Assembly (NCBI RefSeq): GCF_910589235.1
Contig: NC_060955.1
Location: 20,016,058 to 20,080,057, forward strand
Direction of reading: 5' to 3'
DNA: 64,000 nt
Origin: Vespa crabro
Taxonomy: Eukaryota > Arthropoda > Insecta > Hymenoptera > Vespidae
The translations under genes and the position numbers were made by a program. The notes under the pieces were generated by a model. It had not been told where the DNA came from. It ran no database searches and saw nothing but the letters and a program-made list of their open reading frames with translations. Positions 1 to 11,264 of this stretch are shown here, piece after piece (positions within the stretch are counted from its first letter, which is position 1; each line of letters begins with the position of its first letter).

Positions 1-160
1 GAAGCCTTTTAGCAGGGTCTACACCGGATAATTCATGTCGAGCCGGGCAATTAAGACTTAACCTCGCACACGAAACCGTCTATCTCGATCTCCAATTATG
101 TTGCTGGACGTCTATATATGGCTGTCTCTTGGACAACTGTTATTCTTATTAGAAAGTAAG

Positions 161-163
<3 letters not shown>

Positions 164-211
<48 letters not shown>
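164..211. repeat. (GA)n microsatellite
   Basis: Near-perfect GA dinucleotide array, preceded by an imperfect GGGA stretch. Typical of the window's dominant repeat class. Confidence 0.95.
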
Positions 212-213
<2 letters not shown>

Positions 214-440
214 TGAAAGAGTAGAAATATAAGTAAACAGAATAAGAAATAACGAAGGAGGTTCTATTCTATGATGTTCCCGTAGTTGAGAAACTTCTTG
301 GAGTTCGGTCGGACTTTGTTATTTCTCTTGTTATCGATTAACATCTTTCAGTGAAGAGAGAAAGGAACGAGAAGGTGTAAGACATTTCATAATTCTTTTT
401 ACACACGCAATGAATACGCAAATCGCTTAGGAAATCGAGA

Positions 441-469
441 TTTTTTTTTCTTTTCTTTTCTTCTTTCTT

Positions 470-500
<31 letters not shown>

Positions 501-506
501 GTTTTT
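441..506. repeat. T-rich tract with a pure T run
   Basis: Imperfect TTTC/TTCT sequence running into an uninterrupted run of about 29 T at 472-500. The minus-strand reading encodes only a Lys-rich low-complexity peptide. Confidence 0.9.
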
Positions 507-837
507 AATGGAAGAGAGAAATAAGATTTTAAGAGAATTCTTATCGTACGTAAACCAAAGGATAAATGAATGAACGAAACGAGATATACACCATAATACA
601 TTGAATATTTTTCACTAAACTTTTTGAAAAACAATGATATTCCATTATTATTATTGTTATCTTAGTGTATGATCGAGTAGTATCTCCTAATAGAGTCGCT
701 TTGGCTGAAACGTTACAAACATTATAATTTTCTCATCGCATTCAATGTGAAAATCGATATGCTCGTGAATCATAGAACAGCGCTTAGTCTATGTCGCCTA
801 AAAAGGATTGCTCATACGTAATCAAAACGATTTTCGT

Positions 838-856
838 GGGGGGGAGGGGAGGGGGG
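838..856 (+). other. G-run cluster, possible G-quadruplex
   Basis: Three G runs separated by single A bases (G7, A, G4, A, G6). The first run can supply two tracts, so the pattern satisfies the usual four-tract G-quadruplex rule on the plus strand. Folding is not shown by sequence alone. Confidence 0.55.
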
Positions 857-1174
857 TAAGGGATATAATTGATGCTTCCGGTTCGCAGGTTGTATTCGTT
901 TTGATCGTTCTTCGTTCTTAGAATAAATCGCACCTTAAACATTTCGTATTAATGGAGAAAAATAATTGTACGTAGTGGCTTAATAAAATATTGCATTGGC
1001 CGTATATAATTAATCGCTACTCTAGCAAGAATTATCGTTCGGATTGGCAATGATTATAGTCGCTGCGGTAACTAATATTGTCAGAAGTGGCGATAATATT
1101 GCCAACTCGACGATAATTTATTGAATCATGATATATCGTGTGGCATTATTACGTATAAGCTTTCTTTCTCTCTT

Positions 1175-1175
1175 C

Positions 1176-1212
<37 letters not shown>
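1175..1212. repeat. (CT)n microsatellite
   Basis: CT dinucleotide array followed by T/C-rich sequence. All three frames across it appear open only because of the repeat (Ser-Leu on one strand, Arg-Glu on the other). Confidence 0.95.
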
Positions 1213-1217
<5 letters not shown>

Positions 1218-1473
1218 CAATTTTTCTCTTTCTTTCACTCCCCCACCTTTCTTTTCTCTCCTCTTTCATTCTTTCTCCTATTACATTTAACATTATCAAT
1301 TCACCATTGTGCAACCGACGTTTACAGCGTAGGGAAGGCTGTATAAATAAAGACCAACAAAAATAACGAACCCGTAGGCGTTCGACGTTAAAGCGTCCCT
1401 TTTATTTCCTCGTAAGAGATGCTCCGAGTATAAGGGCTACGTAGATATAAATCGTCTTTCTTTTTCTTCTTTC

Positions 1474-1527
1474 TCTTCTTCTTCTTCTTCTTCTTCTTCT
1501 TCTTCTTCTACTTCTTCTTCTTCTTCT
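1474..1527. repeat. (CTT)n microsatellite
   Basis: Trinucleotide CTT array interrupted once by CTA. It sits in a longer pyrimidine-rich stretch reaching about 1580. Confidence 0.93.
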
Positions 1528-3779
1528 TTTTCTCCTTCTCCTTCTTCGTCTCATTCATTTTCTTTTTCTTTTTGCTTTTCTAAAGAAATGCGGAAGCACA
1601 AGATACGTCTGTTTGAGATAATTTTGAGTTTATATATTTGACACATGAAAAATATTCACTATTGTAATACTTTTATCATCTCTCTATATACCTCTATAAT
1701 TGAATATATCAATATATAATTTACAAGGAGCCAATTGAAAGTTAAAAAGAAAATTAAACAGTCTAAACGAATTCGCGCTTGAATTTTCTTGTCTGTATTA
1801 TACGTCTGTATTTTCTCAATAAGCCGGTTAAATAGTAGAATCTAAGTTTTGGTATACAGTTCTGATATACAATTTTTGATGTCGATCGTGTTAAAAACTT
1901 TAGCACAATTTCTATCTAGAACGTTTCACGTCTTTTACGCTTTTTTTTCTTTCTTTTTTTCTTTTTTCGTCGCTTTTGCAATTAAAACCTGCCGATATTT
2001 TCATTGTCTTCTTGCTTAATATTTAAGGACAAAAAAAGAGAGAAAGAGTAAAAGATTGATTGAAAATTGAAAAGAAAAGGAAAGAAAAAGAAAAAGAAAA
2101 AAAAAACAAATAAGAAGACAAAAAAAGACACGAAGGATATTTCGATTTATCCTAGAAAGGATGCGATTAAATTAACGAATAAAAAAAAAATTACTTTTAT
2201 ATATTTACGTGATTTTATTATTTAACAATATCGTCGAATAGTTAAAATGTCTTGGATTATAAAACGTAATCGTTCTCTGCTACCGTCGCCATTACCGCCA
2301 TCGCAGTGGTCGCGCGCGGCTTGGAATTTCACGTGGGCAACTTACAAACGACTTCGCGATTTCTCGTCGCTCAACGTTAGGGAACGAGAAAGAGAAAAAG
2401 AACCTATGGTAAATTCTTTTGCACGAATTTACGAGCGTTTTGCGGTACCTACATTTCGATTCGTGTTTCATGTTACAGCGTACTCTCACCTGACGATAGA
2501 TTTAAAGAGAGTAAAAAGGAAAAAAGAAATAGAAAAGACAGAGAAAGAGAAAGAGAGGAAAATAAAAATCAAATGATACTTCTTTATTATCGATATATTT
2601 GTTTATCGATATTTATTCCAAAATCCTTAAAGAATGTATAATATTTTAGGAAATGAAAATAAAGTTCATCGATACTTACCTACATCGATATTCCTTTTGA
2701 AGATCATCGAGAACAATATCTCACTGGAATGATTTATTTTTATGCGGAATCCCATAGACAATAAATTCAAGAATGATTGTACAATTTGCTTTCGTACTTT
2801 TACGTAGAACAGATAACGTACAATGGGTCGAGTTCTGTCGAAGGCGTATCGAAGACGAAATTTGTATGCTAAAACGGTAGCTTAGTTTATTATTTATTCC
2901 GCTTTAAGATGTAATATTCCGTAGTAAAGTTTATCTTTTATGGGTTAGCCGTTACGATAAATCCGTTCCCGTTATTATGATGCTGCAGGATTTGTAATAG
3001 AACACGATAATTATATTATGAAATACGATGGGCGTAAAATGAAAACCATTGCGTTTAAGAATCGGATGTTCCTTTCATCTTATCATCTTTCGTTAAAGTA
3101 CCGTGCAAGATGATCATATTCTTTTGCGCTATAATCCAATAAAAGATCTACGGTTAACTTCTACCGATGTAATTCTCTTTAAAATTTATTCCACTTTACT
3201 TTGTCCACTAAACATATTTCGAACTTAACTTAACGACGTTCCCGTGTGAAAAACATAGTAGGCTTGTATTTTTTTTCTTTTTTTTTTTTGTTTCCTTCAT
3301 TAGAACGTAACACACTCGAAAGGATAATTAATAGTTGCGGCGGTCTAAGAGATCTAATTTCGTCGTACAATTAGAGTTTTACGATGCATAAGCGAAGACA
3401 GTAAATTTAAAGACTGTGTTGCCTTCTAAGACGATGGACGACTTTGTGGGGTAATGCGATCATAGAATGCATTAACAAACTTCGATATATCGTTGTATAT
3501 CAAAGAAAAAGCGACTGGATCGCATTCTTCGAAATAAGAATGAGATAGCGAAAAGTTTAACGGGAATGAATAAAATCTTATTACATCACTCGATTCGATT
3601 GCGTTAATATGTATAATAGTTATATACATATATATGTATATTTGAAATCTAAGCGTAACTTCGATTCATTATCGTCGAAAGTTATTCGATTTCGAGGCAC
3701 GCTCGATCGTAAAAAGTAGCGCTAACGTTTATATTTTACTTTTACGATCAGAAATTGCTCTGATTTATCGTAATGCAAA

Positions 3780-3900
3780 TTCAGCATCCGCCGGCTAAGC
3801 GCGTATGGAAAAGAGTCGGTCTGTAAATGAATAACGAGACTTTGCATGACATTTGAATGTCGCTAATACCAGTTAATGCTGAATAAATGTCAAGATTCTA
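3780..3900. promoter_or_regulatory. GC-balanced island, possible cis-regulatory element
   Basis: A stretch of mixed composition inside AT-rich DNA. It carries TTTGCATGACA (POU-like TTTGCAT), the interrupted palindrome GACATTTGAATGTC and several TAAT/ATTA homeodomain cores. This resembles insect conserved non-coding elements, but conservation was not tested and the class is inferred. Confidence 0.2.
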
Positions 3901-3969
3901 CAGTATCTTGAAAGGATGATGTCGCATTTGTCACAGTGTCGCACCGTACAGTGTTTCACGTATATGGGC

Positions 3970-3975
<6 letters not shown>

Positions 3976-4016
<41 letters not shown>
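3976..4016. repeat. (GA)n microsatellite
   Basis: Perfect GA array of about 20 units. Confidence 0.96.
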
Positions 4017-4022
<6 letters not shown>

Positions 4023-6115
4023 TAAAAAATATCATAACTTCGTATTTGTACAGTTTTTTTGTTTGTTTTTCTTTCTTTTTTTTTTTTGTTTGCTTTTTAT
4101 ATAACTAAAACACACTACATTACGTGATTCCTAAAATATGAAAAAAAAAAAAAAATTACTTTCACACGTTATATTAAATTTATATCGGATATATAATACA
4201 CGTGCATATATTTACGTTCGATAATTCTACATAATTTGATTCGTTTAGTATCAATTAAGTTTTTTATATATTTATAAAGTTTTTTTTTTTTGCTCGTTAC
4301 AAATTCCATTCGATCTTATTAATTTGTTCATTCTTAAGATCCATAGATATTTTAGAAACAATAGAGATTTAATAGATATCGATATGAGAATGTTCATTTT
4401 TAATAATAATGAATTTTGACATTAATGTAAAGTTTAATGTTCCAAGAATAAAAACTAAGTATATAAAAAATCATTAAGGAAATTTTTCGTATCTTCTTTT
4501 AAAATTAACTTTGAAGTATAGAAAAATTCTATATGAAAAATTAATTATTATTTCATTAAAATAACTCGTCAATTTTTAAAAAATATTAAAAATGTTAAAT
4601 TCAGGTTATAAAAATCATACTAAATGAACGAATATTTCGTGTGTGTTACGTGTTTGAAAAAAAAATTCATTAATTTTTACATTAAACCACCACGCTTCAA
4701 TTTTAACAATAAATTGATATATTCAGTAATAGTTAGATAATATTAAAAACTATATTATATTTCTTTATTAAGATATTTTAAGATATTTTTACATTTGGAA
4801 TTCTTAAATTCGATCGATCAAATTCAAATACTTATGTACCGGTGGTGTATTCATCGGCGAACGTTTAAAATAATGTGTTACGTATACGTTCCCTATTGAG
4901 ATCACTCCTTACGTAATATCAATTTAAGTAAGAAAGCAAAAAAAGGAGAAGAAAAAAAAAAGAAAGAAAAAGAAAAAAAAAGAAAAAAGTTAAAAGAAAA
5001 AAATAAACGAGAAAATGACAGGTTCGTTTGACGGTAACGATTTAATGAGAAAAAAAATCGGGTACTAATTTTCAAGTCGACATCGTAGAAAACCATTTAC
5101 GATTTATCCGTGCTGTTCTTAGCATTCGATCTCCAGCCACCATATATTTATAACTACAGGAGGTTAACGTTACGAAGGTAGTTACCTGTTATCCTACGTT
5201 AACTTATGTTCCGACTGGATTGTTGTTTTTTCGTTTGACAACGAAAATTAATTAATTATCAGACCGTGATTAATTTGAGCGCGGACGCGCTGTCATTTCA
5301 TCTTCACCGCAGGAAATCTATTTTGATGCAGAAAAGAGGACCTTCCACGGTTGCTAGAATTCTTAGAAGGATTACAGTCGTAACGTATATCGTAGTCGTA
5401 ACATATATATGCATACATAAGTACGTAGGTACGTACATACATGGACCGAGATGTTTTACGCCGTTGTCTCATTCCAAACGCAATTTAACTCGTCCTGGTT
5501 GTAACCGTATCTTTCATAGAGAACGGGAACCACCTCGTTAAATGAATTTATTAAAAGTAAACTTGAGAAACGCGTTTACTTGCTAACGCGAAACAAATTC
5601 AAAAAGAGTTGCGGTAGGTACGCGCTTGTGAAAAACATCCTGCGATTTGTCACGTGCGAAAGGTCACGTGGTGAGTCTAAGACCATCATTAATTTACTTA
5701 ACGTACGTTAAAGTAAAGGATAAAAAGAGTAAGGAAATATGAGGATAGGTTGATGTACATGAAGTTACTCTTACGTTTATTACCAGGCTATAAGCATTAT
5801 TGTTTAATTAAAGATTTTTTTTATTCTTATTTCGAGTTTCATGATCAATTTTTCAAGCGGTATGACATTATATTTGTTTATTTCTTGCTTCTTATTTTTT
5901 TTCTCTCTTTTCTTTTTTTTCTTTTTTTATTTTTTTTTTATTTTTTTTTTTAATATTATTATTTCAAAGAATCGCCGAACTTTTGAGGTACTTGAGGTTA
6001 ACATTTTTGGATCGTCCCGTTCGGCCCTTTTAAGACCATCGTGCCCCTCGTGACGTAAACCATAACGATTCGGTTCACGATCATAAAATTTCGACAATCA
6101 ACGATCGTAAAACAT

Positions 6116-6134
6116 CGCTATGGTCACCATAGCG
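6116..6134. other. Perfect inverted repeat with 9-bp arms around one base
   Basis: The sequence CGCTATGGT-C-ACCATAGCG is an exact inverted repeat. Its layout recalls the split palindrome bound by RFX winged-helix factors (GTNRCC, 0-3 bases, RGYAAC) but does not match that consensus exactly. It could be a dimeric factor site or a chance palindrome. Confidence 0.5.
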
Positions 6135-6486
6135 AATTTCTTGCCGATACTCGCGGCGCGTTGAGTTCATAAATCTCGTTATGAAATTTGTCGAGGAGTG
6201 AACGCCCTTTCGCGGCCGGTTATACTCCGAAGAAGATTTAGAAAGGAAACGACTTGCTAGCACGCACGATCCGTTTATTCTCCTTTATGGGAACAACTTC
6301 TGCTATAAAAAATATTAATTGAGAAAGGATGCTTCTTCGTTCCTTGTTCAATTGATCAAACCTGTTCATCTTCTATCTCTTTCACTATCTATAAAATTTT
6401 AGAATTATTTTTATAATTTGTAGAGATTCTAGTTTTTTTTTTTTTTTGTTTTTTCTTTTTTTTCATTTATCGCTACGTTAAGTAAA

Positions 6487-6525
6487 TATTTATTTATTGA
6501 TTGATTTATTTATTTATTTATCTGA
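6487..6525 (-). promoter_or_regulatory. Cluster of AATAAA hexamers (minus strand)
   Basis: Read on the minus strand, this TTTA/TTGA-rich stretch contains several overlapping AATAAA polyadenylation-signal hexamers. It lies about 70-100 nt past the in-frame stop of the candidate terminal exon at 6591-6770. In AT-rich DNA the hexamer is common, so position relative to that stop is the only reason to list it. Confidence 0.3.
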
Positions 6526-6590
6526 ACTCCCTTTCTCCCTCTCTCTCCCTCTCTCCCTCTTCCTCTCTTTTTCTTTTTGTAAAAACATCT

Positions 6591-6770
6591 TCATCCCGTT
6601 TCCAAAGCATCATACGCGAGGGCGGAAAAGAGATGATCGTCGCGAGAGATAAAAACGTGATCCGTATCGGTGGAACTGGCCGCACATTCCATCGTACTGT
6701 TACAAGCCGCGGAACAGCCAGAGACGCCGCCTTTAACCCGAGTTTGCACTCCCTGGAATCCGTCCAACGA
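6591..6770 (-). CDS. Candidate terminal coding exon, unknown protein
   Basis: Minus-strand open frame of 59 codons plus TGA, directly after a good 3' splice site: a pyrimidine-rich tract ending TTCGTCCCAG with AG at 6771-6772. Phase at the acceptor is 0. The peptide holds three cysteines in its middle (GCSAACNSTMEC) and ends DALETG. Codons are well mixed, with many G-first triplets and no repeat content. AATAAA hexamers follow at 6487-6525. The frame stays open upstream to 6905, so a 104-codon intronless ORF is an alternative. The opposite strand is also open here and could be the coding one. No family was recognised. Confidence 0.25.
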   Translation of the reverse strand, partial: SLDGFQGVQTRVKGGVSGCSAACNSTMECAASSTDTDHVFISRDDHLFSALAYDALETG

Positions 6771-7500
6771 CTGGGACGAAGAGAACGGTGGAAAAGAGCA
6801 CGTCACGAATACGGGATCAAGAAGACACAGTTCATTCTCCGTTCTATCCTCAAACCTTGATAAACCTTCTCTTTCTTTTTTCAAATTAGGTCGATGGAAT
6901 TTCATTTAACGACAATAATAATATTATTACGATTTAAAAAAATGCTTTCACGTAAAAAGATCGAAGAACGTTCTTTTTCATTTTTCATTTTTCTTTTTTC
7001 CTTCGTAAATGAACTTTTACGATTGGTTTCGTCAAATGAACTCCTACGTAGAAAGATTTTCCTGTCGTTTCTATCCGCTCGACAGGAAATACTTTGTCGC
7101 CGTAATAAAACGAATAAATCAGAGAAAGATACAACTTGCAGTTACCTTACGACGTTATACCGTTTAACGATGGCTGTCTATCACGATTGATTGATGTTTA
7201 AGGTGTTGCTCGAAGACACATCTTTTTTCCTTTTTTCCCATTTTTTTTGTTTCTTGTCTATTTTTCTTTTTCTTTCTTTCTTTCTTTTTTTTTTTTTTTT
7301 CTTTTCCTTCAACTTTTCCAACCGACGGACGATAGATACGATGATAGCTTTTAATAGTTCGTTATCCATTCGATAGAAATTTGGATGTACGACTTGTGGC
7401 AATACGTAATACAAGAAAGTGTCAAATAACTTTACGAGATCGTTCATTTTCGAGATATGAATAAAACTCGTTTGGTGACCATGGCCATTACATGATGCTA

Positions 7501-7549
7501 GAAGAGAGAGATAGAGAAAGAGAGAGAGAAAAAGAGAGAGAGAGAGAGA
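7501..7549. repeat. (GA)n microsatellite, interrupted
   Basis: GA array broken by single A insertions and an ATAGAG unit. Confidence 0.93.
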
Positions 7550-7898
7550 TTTCGTATTATAGATCGCAGCTTGGCGAATATATACGTAGTCGATGGTACG
7601 TAATAAATAATATCCTGAGTAGAGAAATATTCATAGTCGCGTACCGAGGCACTGAAGAATGCGACACTTACTGCTTGGAGACCGAGATCGAGGAACGCCA
7701 GTGATAGTTCACGAGTGTCTAGTAAATTCTCATAGGAGATACTTTGAAATTTATATTGAAGTATTTGCTTGTCAAGATGAATTGACTTTCCATCGAATCT
7801 TATTTAATTTTTTCTTTCACTTTTACCGTTTCAAACAAATCAAGTGTTTTTATTTATAAAGAAGAAGCAACGAAGGAAAGGAAAAAAAGAAAATAAGG

Positions 7899-7931
7899 AA
7901 GAGAGAGAAAGAGAGAAAGAGAGAGAGAGAG
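7899..7931. repeat. (GA)n microsatellite, interrupted
   Basis: Short GA/GAAA array in a purine-rich stretch. Confidence 0.85.
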
Positions 7932-8639
7932 GGAAATAGAAATGAAGAGATACGAAATACGAAAGATTCACACTGTTGCACGATAAATTAAGCTCGGCGA
8001 GTAGTTTCTCTCTTGCTCTTCTTAAAATAGCGATCTCTTCATTCTAAAGCGAAGTAGCAACTAGAACCGGCGAAGTATAAAGGAGAAGTAGCAACTTACC
8101 ACCAGGGTTGCGTGAAGTTCACGTGGTAATATGCGATTGGTCACGCACTATGAATAATTTTTAAAGAGACATTCCTAATTAATTACGGTCATGATCTCTG
8201 ATATATAAATTAATTATCTATACATATGTGTATATATATACATTTATAGATACGTTCCATTTCCGGTTGATTGTGGATCGAAGATAATTAGAGAAATAGT
8301 CAGGTAAATGATACATATATATACGAATGTAAGAGCATGAAATGGCTCGTAGAATGATGTGAAATATTGTATTAGTTTCTTTTTTTTCTTTTTTCAATCC
8401 CCCTTTTCTTTTTTATTTTTTCCGTTACGATAAACGAAAATCGTATTAAGGGGTCCACTGAGTTTCCTCGTGATTGGGAAAATATTTGAGACTTTGAGCT
8501 TGCGCCAAGGTCTAGAAATAATTTTGGTTTCGGAGAAGGAAGAATGATCTTTTCGAGGAATCCATACTAAGCGGTGTATAGTGTGTCGTATATGCGCACA
8601 TAGATAGATAGTTATATTCTAGCAGCTAGGAATCTCGAC

Positions 8640-8840
8640 TCTTCGTGCATGAACAGTCAGGGGGTCGTATGAAAGGCGGCAGGGTCGTAGCCACAGTGGG
8701 CAGTCCTCGTGCTGTCAGTACGCAAGAAATATAGTCGTACGCATAGGAGCGTGCAAGGCGTAATGACTACACGTGAAACGTATCGCCGCGGGTAGCTGCG
8801 CCGCCTCGCTAATTACACGTAATTATCGTGCCGCGGCAGC
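8640..8840. promoter_or_regulatory. GC-rich island with paired TAATTA cores, possible regulatory element
   Basis: GC-rich sequence unlike its flanks, ending in CTAATTACACGTAATTA, two homeodomain TAATTA cores facing each other about 10 bp apart around CACGT. Such spacing suits cooperative homeodomain binding. No promoter or exon could be defined. The regulatory role is inferred from motif content only. Confidence 0.25.
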
Positions 8841-8857
8841 GGCCGACGAGAGCGCAG

Positions 8858-8934
8858 AGAGGAAGAGAAGGAGGAGGAAAAGGAGGAGGAGAAGGAGGAA
8901 TAGGAGGAAGAAGAAGAAGAAGAAGAAGAAAAAG
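8858..8934. repeat. Purine (AGG/AAG)n trinucleotide array
   Basis: Imperfect AGG array grading into a perfect AAG array. The apparent Arg/Lys-rich and antisense Phe/Leu-rich ORFs across it are products of this repeat. Confidence 0.93.
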
Positions 8935-10361
8935 GTACGAGGTGCCATCATTGAGAAAGGAAGAGGAGGACCCATGGCTACCGAAATTACTCGAACGTTC
9001 TGATAAACAGGTCTTTCCCCTTTATTTGAAAGATAACGTTTGTCGAATGATATATTTTTTCTCTTAGCCAATCTCTTCACGGTAAAATGTGAAGAAATGT
9101 AAGGATGATATCCTTGCTGAGAAGTTAATTACGTGTGACAAATGTACGAAAAGATATCTCAAATAGATATTTAGTGCGTGTTAAATTTGTCGATGGTGTT
9201 CATCGAGATAGAGAGTATTAAAACCAGTGAGAAATGATCGTAAATTATGACTCTCCGATCGTTCGTTAACTCTTTACGATTTTTCACTATTGCAGATTTA
9301 TCGAGTATATCGTTTAAATGTTTATATTTTGTATGCCAAAGGAATATATAAGGGTTTGTTACCATAGTAAGACGTTGCGTGTTTTGCGTTAAGACTAGAC
9401 GTTACCTTTGCGATCTTTATCTTTTCTGAAAGATCGAGCGAATATTTTTCTTTTTTTTTTTCTTTCCCTCTCCTCCCCTTCCCCTTACTCCATCGTTTTA
9501 ACTTGATAAAGAGATACGCGTGATTTAAATCGTCGTCCTGCAAGGATATTCGAATTTATAAATCGCGATGAAGTTCAACGAAGATAAGTTTCTCCCTGGG
9601 AGTGCGTTAAGTGACCGTTTTAATCGCGATAAGCCCTTGTTTCTAGATATCGTAAGCATCAATTGCAACGGTTAAGATTTAAAGAGTTCACCCGGCGAGT
9701 CTAACCGAAGAATAAAGGAAAAAAAAGAAAAGAAAAGAATTTAACGATCGCGATTAATTCACTCATTGTGCTACATGTTGCCCCTTTTGTCTTCCGGGAT
9801 CGACTGGTAAATAAAATTCTCTTTAACAAACGCCTCCATCATTTCTCCTCGTTGACGGTCAACAGCTTGCTTTATTATTGAAAACCGTCATAAAGTTATG
9901 ACGATCTAATCTTTCACATGTCTTCTAATATTCAGCAAGACAAAGTGGTTAAAGAAATAAACTGGATGATCAAAGAATGCGTTGTACTCTTTAGAAATTG
10001 TAGACATAAATTCATTAAGTCCGTGTTCCCAATCATACTATTTACATTCTTTAATGGGCTACAAAGATATATGGGCACGAAAGTATAATGAACGAATTAA
10101 TCGACATTTATTTTCAAGTCTTAATTTTCATTGGCGACATTATCGATGATTGGCCATTGTAAAGGCGGTACCTTTGAATTCGATTTTTTTTTTCGTTTTC
10201 TTTTATTCACACGATGAACACTCTGATGTAGAAGACTCGATCGTTGGAATGCTGGATCATTTACGAAGTGTTCCTTGCCTTGTGGAATCTCCGGCGTCTT
10301 TAACTCGTACCGATCTTTAATCAAAGACAGGAAGAGTAAGTGAGTGAGGAAGAGTATGAGT

Positions 10362-10365
<4 letters not shown>

Positions 10366-10396
<31 letters not shown>
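10366..10396. repeat. (GA)n microsatellite
   Basis: GA array following a GAGT-rich stretch. Confidence 0.93.
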
Positions 10397-10399
<3 letters not shown>

Positions 10400-10734
10400 G
10401 AGAAATGTGAAAGGGGAAGGAGGAGAGATATATCGAGATAACTCTTCTTTTCCTACGGATGATTATTCTTTCCGTTTCCTGGCACGCAGTAAACAGTCTA
10501 TGATTAAACCAGTAAAAATGTAGAGATTAATTTTTCGATATATTGTAAAGATATGAATATCATAAAAAAGAAAAAGGAAAAAGAAAATTGATATTTAAGG
10601 TCGATCGACGTTTAGATAAAATGAACTCTTCGAAGTTATTTGGCATCAAAATTAATCGACTAGGATGCATCCAACGATGTGGGCCTGTTCCAAAGTTGAG
10701 ATAAGACGTGCTACCATATAAAGTTACGGAATGC

Positions 10735-11197
10735 ATGGATCGTCTGGCAGCTGCGGTAGCCCTTAACGAGGGCATAAGGGATATCGGTTTTTTTTTTCGA
10801 GGGAAACCAGCCCTTTTTCGCGCGTCGACAAAATCAAATGCGGGAACGTCGTTGTCGATGGTAGAAACGGACGAACGAAGAAAGAGAAGAGTCGACTATC
10901 GTCCGCTAATATCATATGTTAATGCGTGTCGTGTCATGTGCATCGACCACGTTTCTCCATCCTCCAGGTGCAATTTTTGTATTAATGTTCGACGAACTGG
11001 TATCGAGGAAAGAAACCAGATACATTTGGTACGCCTTAAGCGCTTTATTAATTCTCTAGCGGCACAAATACGACGGTGGCAATTTAAGATGGCAGCGATA
11101 CACTCGGTGAGTGATCGAATAAACTTAAAGGCGACCGCTGATATACCAACGAGTCGATGTAATTTTCCTAAGAGGAAAGAAGAACAAGAAGGAAGAA

Positions 11198-11262
<65 letters not shown>
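10735..11262 (+). CDS. Orphan ORF, 175 codons, probably not a gene
   Basis: The longest open frame with substantial non-repeat sequence: about 145 mixed codons from ATG, then a tail of Lys from a poly-A run and alternating Tyr-Ile from the adjacent (AT)n array. No signal peptide, membrane segment or known motif is visible. A consensus donor (GTGAGT, 11107-11112) interrupts it, and a CTCTAG acceptor-like site lies at 11054-11059, so part could belong to a spliced transcript. The repeat-derived C-terminus argues against a real protein end. Confidence 0.15.
11196..11260. repeat. Poly-A followed by (AT)n microsatellite
   Basis: About 19 A residues run directly into about 23 AT units, a compound simple repeat. 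Confidence 0.96.

Positions 11263-11264
<2 letters not shown>

Larger units (their letters stand above)
1..6480. other. Non-coding block, AT-rich with scattered simple repeats
   Basis: No gene was recognised here. The sequence is AT-rich, with open frames that are short or made of poly-T, CTT or GA translation. The stretch 4120-4800 is the most AT-rich part, with A/T runs and no GC-balanced island. Islands of mixed composition occur at 2240-2480, 3780-3900 and 5990-6270. A consensus donor-like GTAAGT on the minus strand near 2677-2682 has no convincing exon beside it. Most likely intronic or intergenic. Confidence 0.6.
6906..10700. other. Non-coding block between candidate ORFs
   Basis: No gene recognised. 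It contains T-rich tracts (6980, 7210-7310), GA arrays, an AGG/AAG array and islands at 8640-8830 and 9580-9700. A consensus donor-like GTAAGT on the minus strand near 7670 has only a short open stretch beside it. The remaining open frames are short or cross repeats. Confidence 0.6.

Noticed and set aside
11060..11106. 47-nt segment between CTCTAG and GTGAGT inside the 10.7 kb ORF
   Set aside because: Weak pyrimidine tract and no partner exon; kept only as part of the ORF note.
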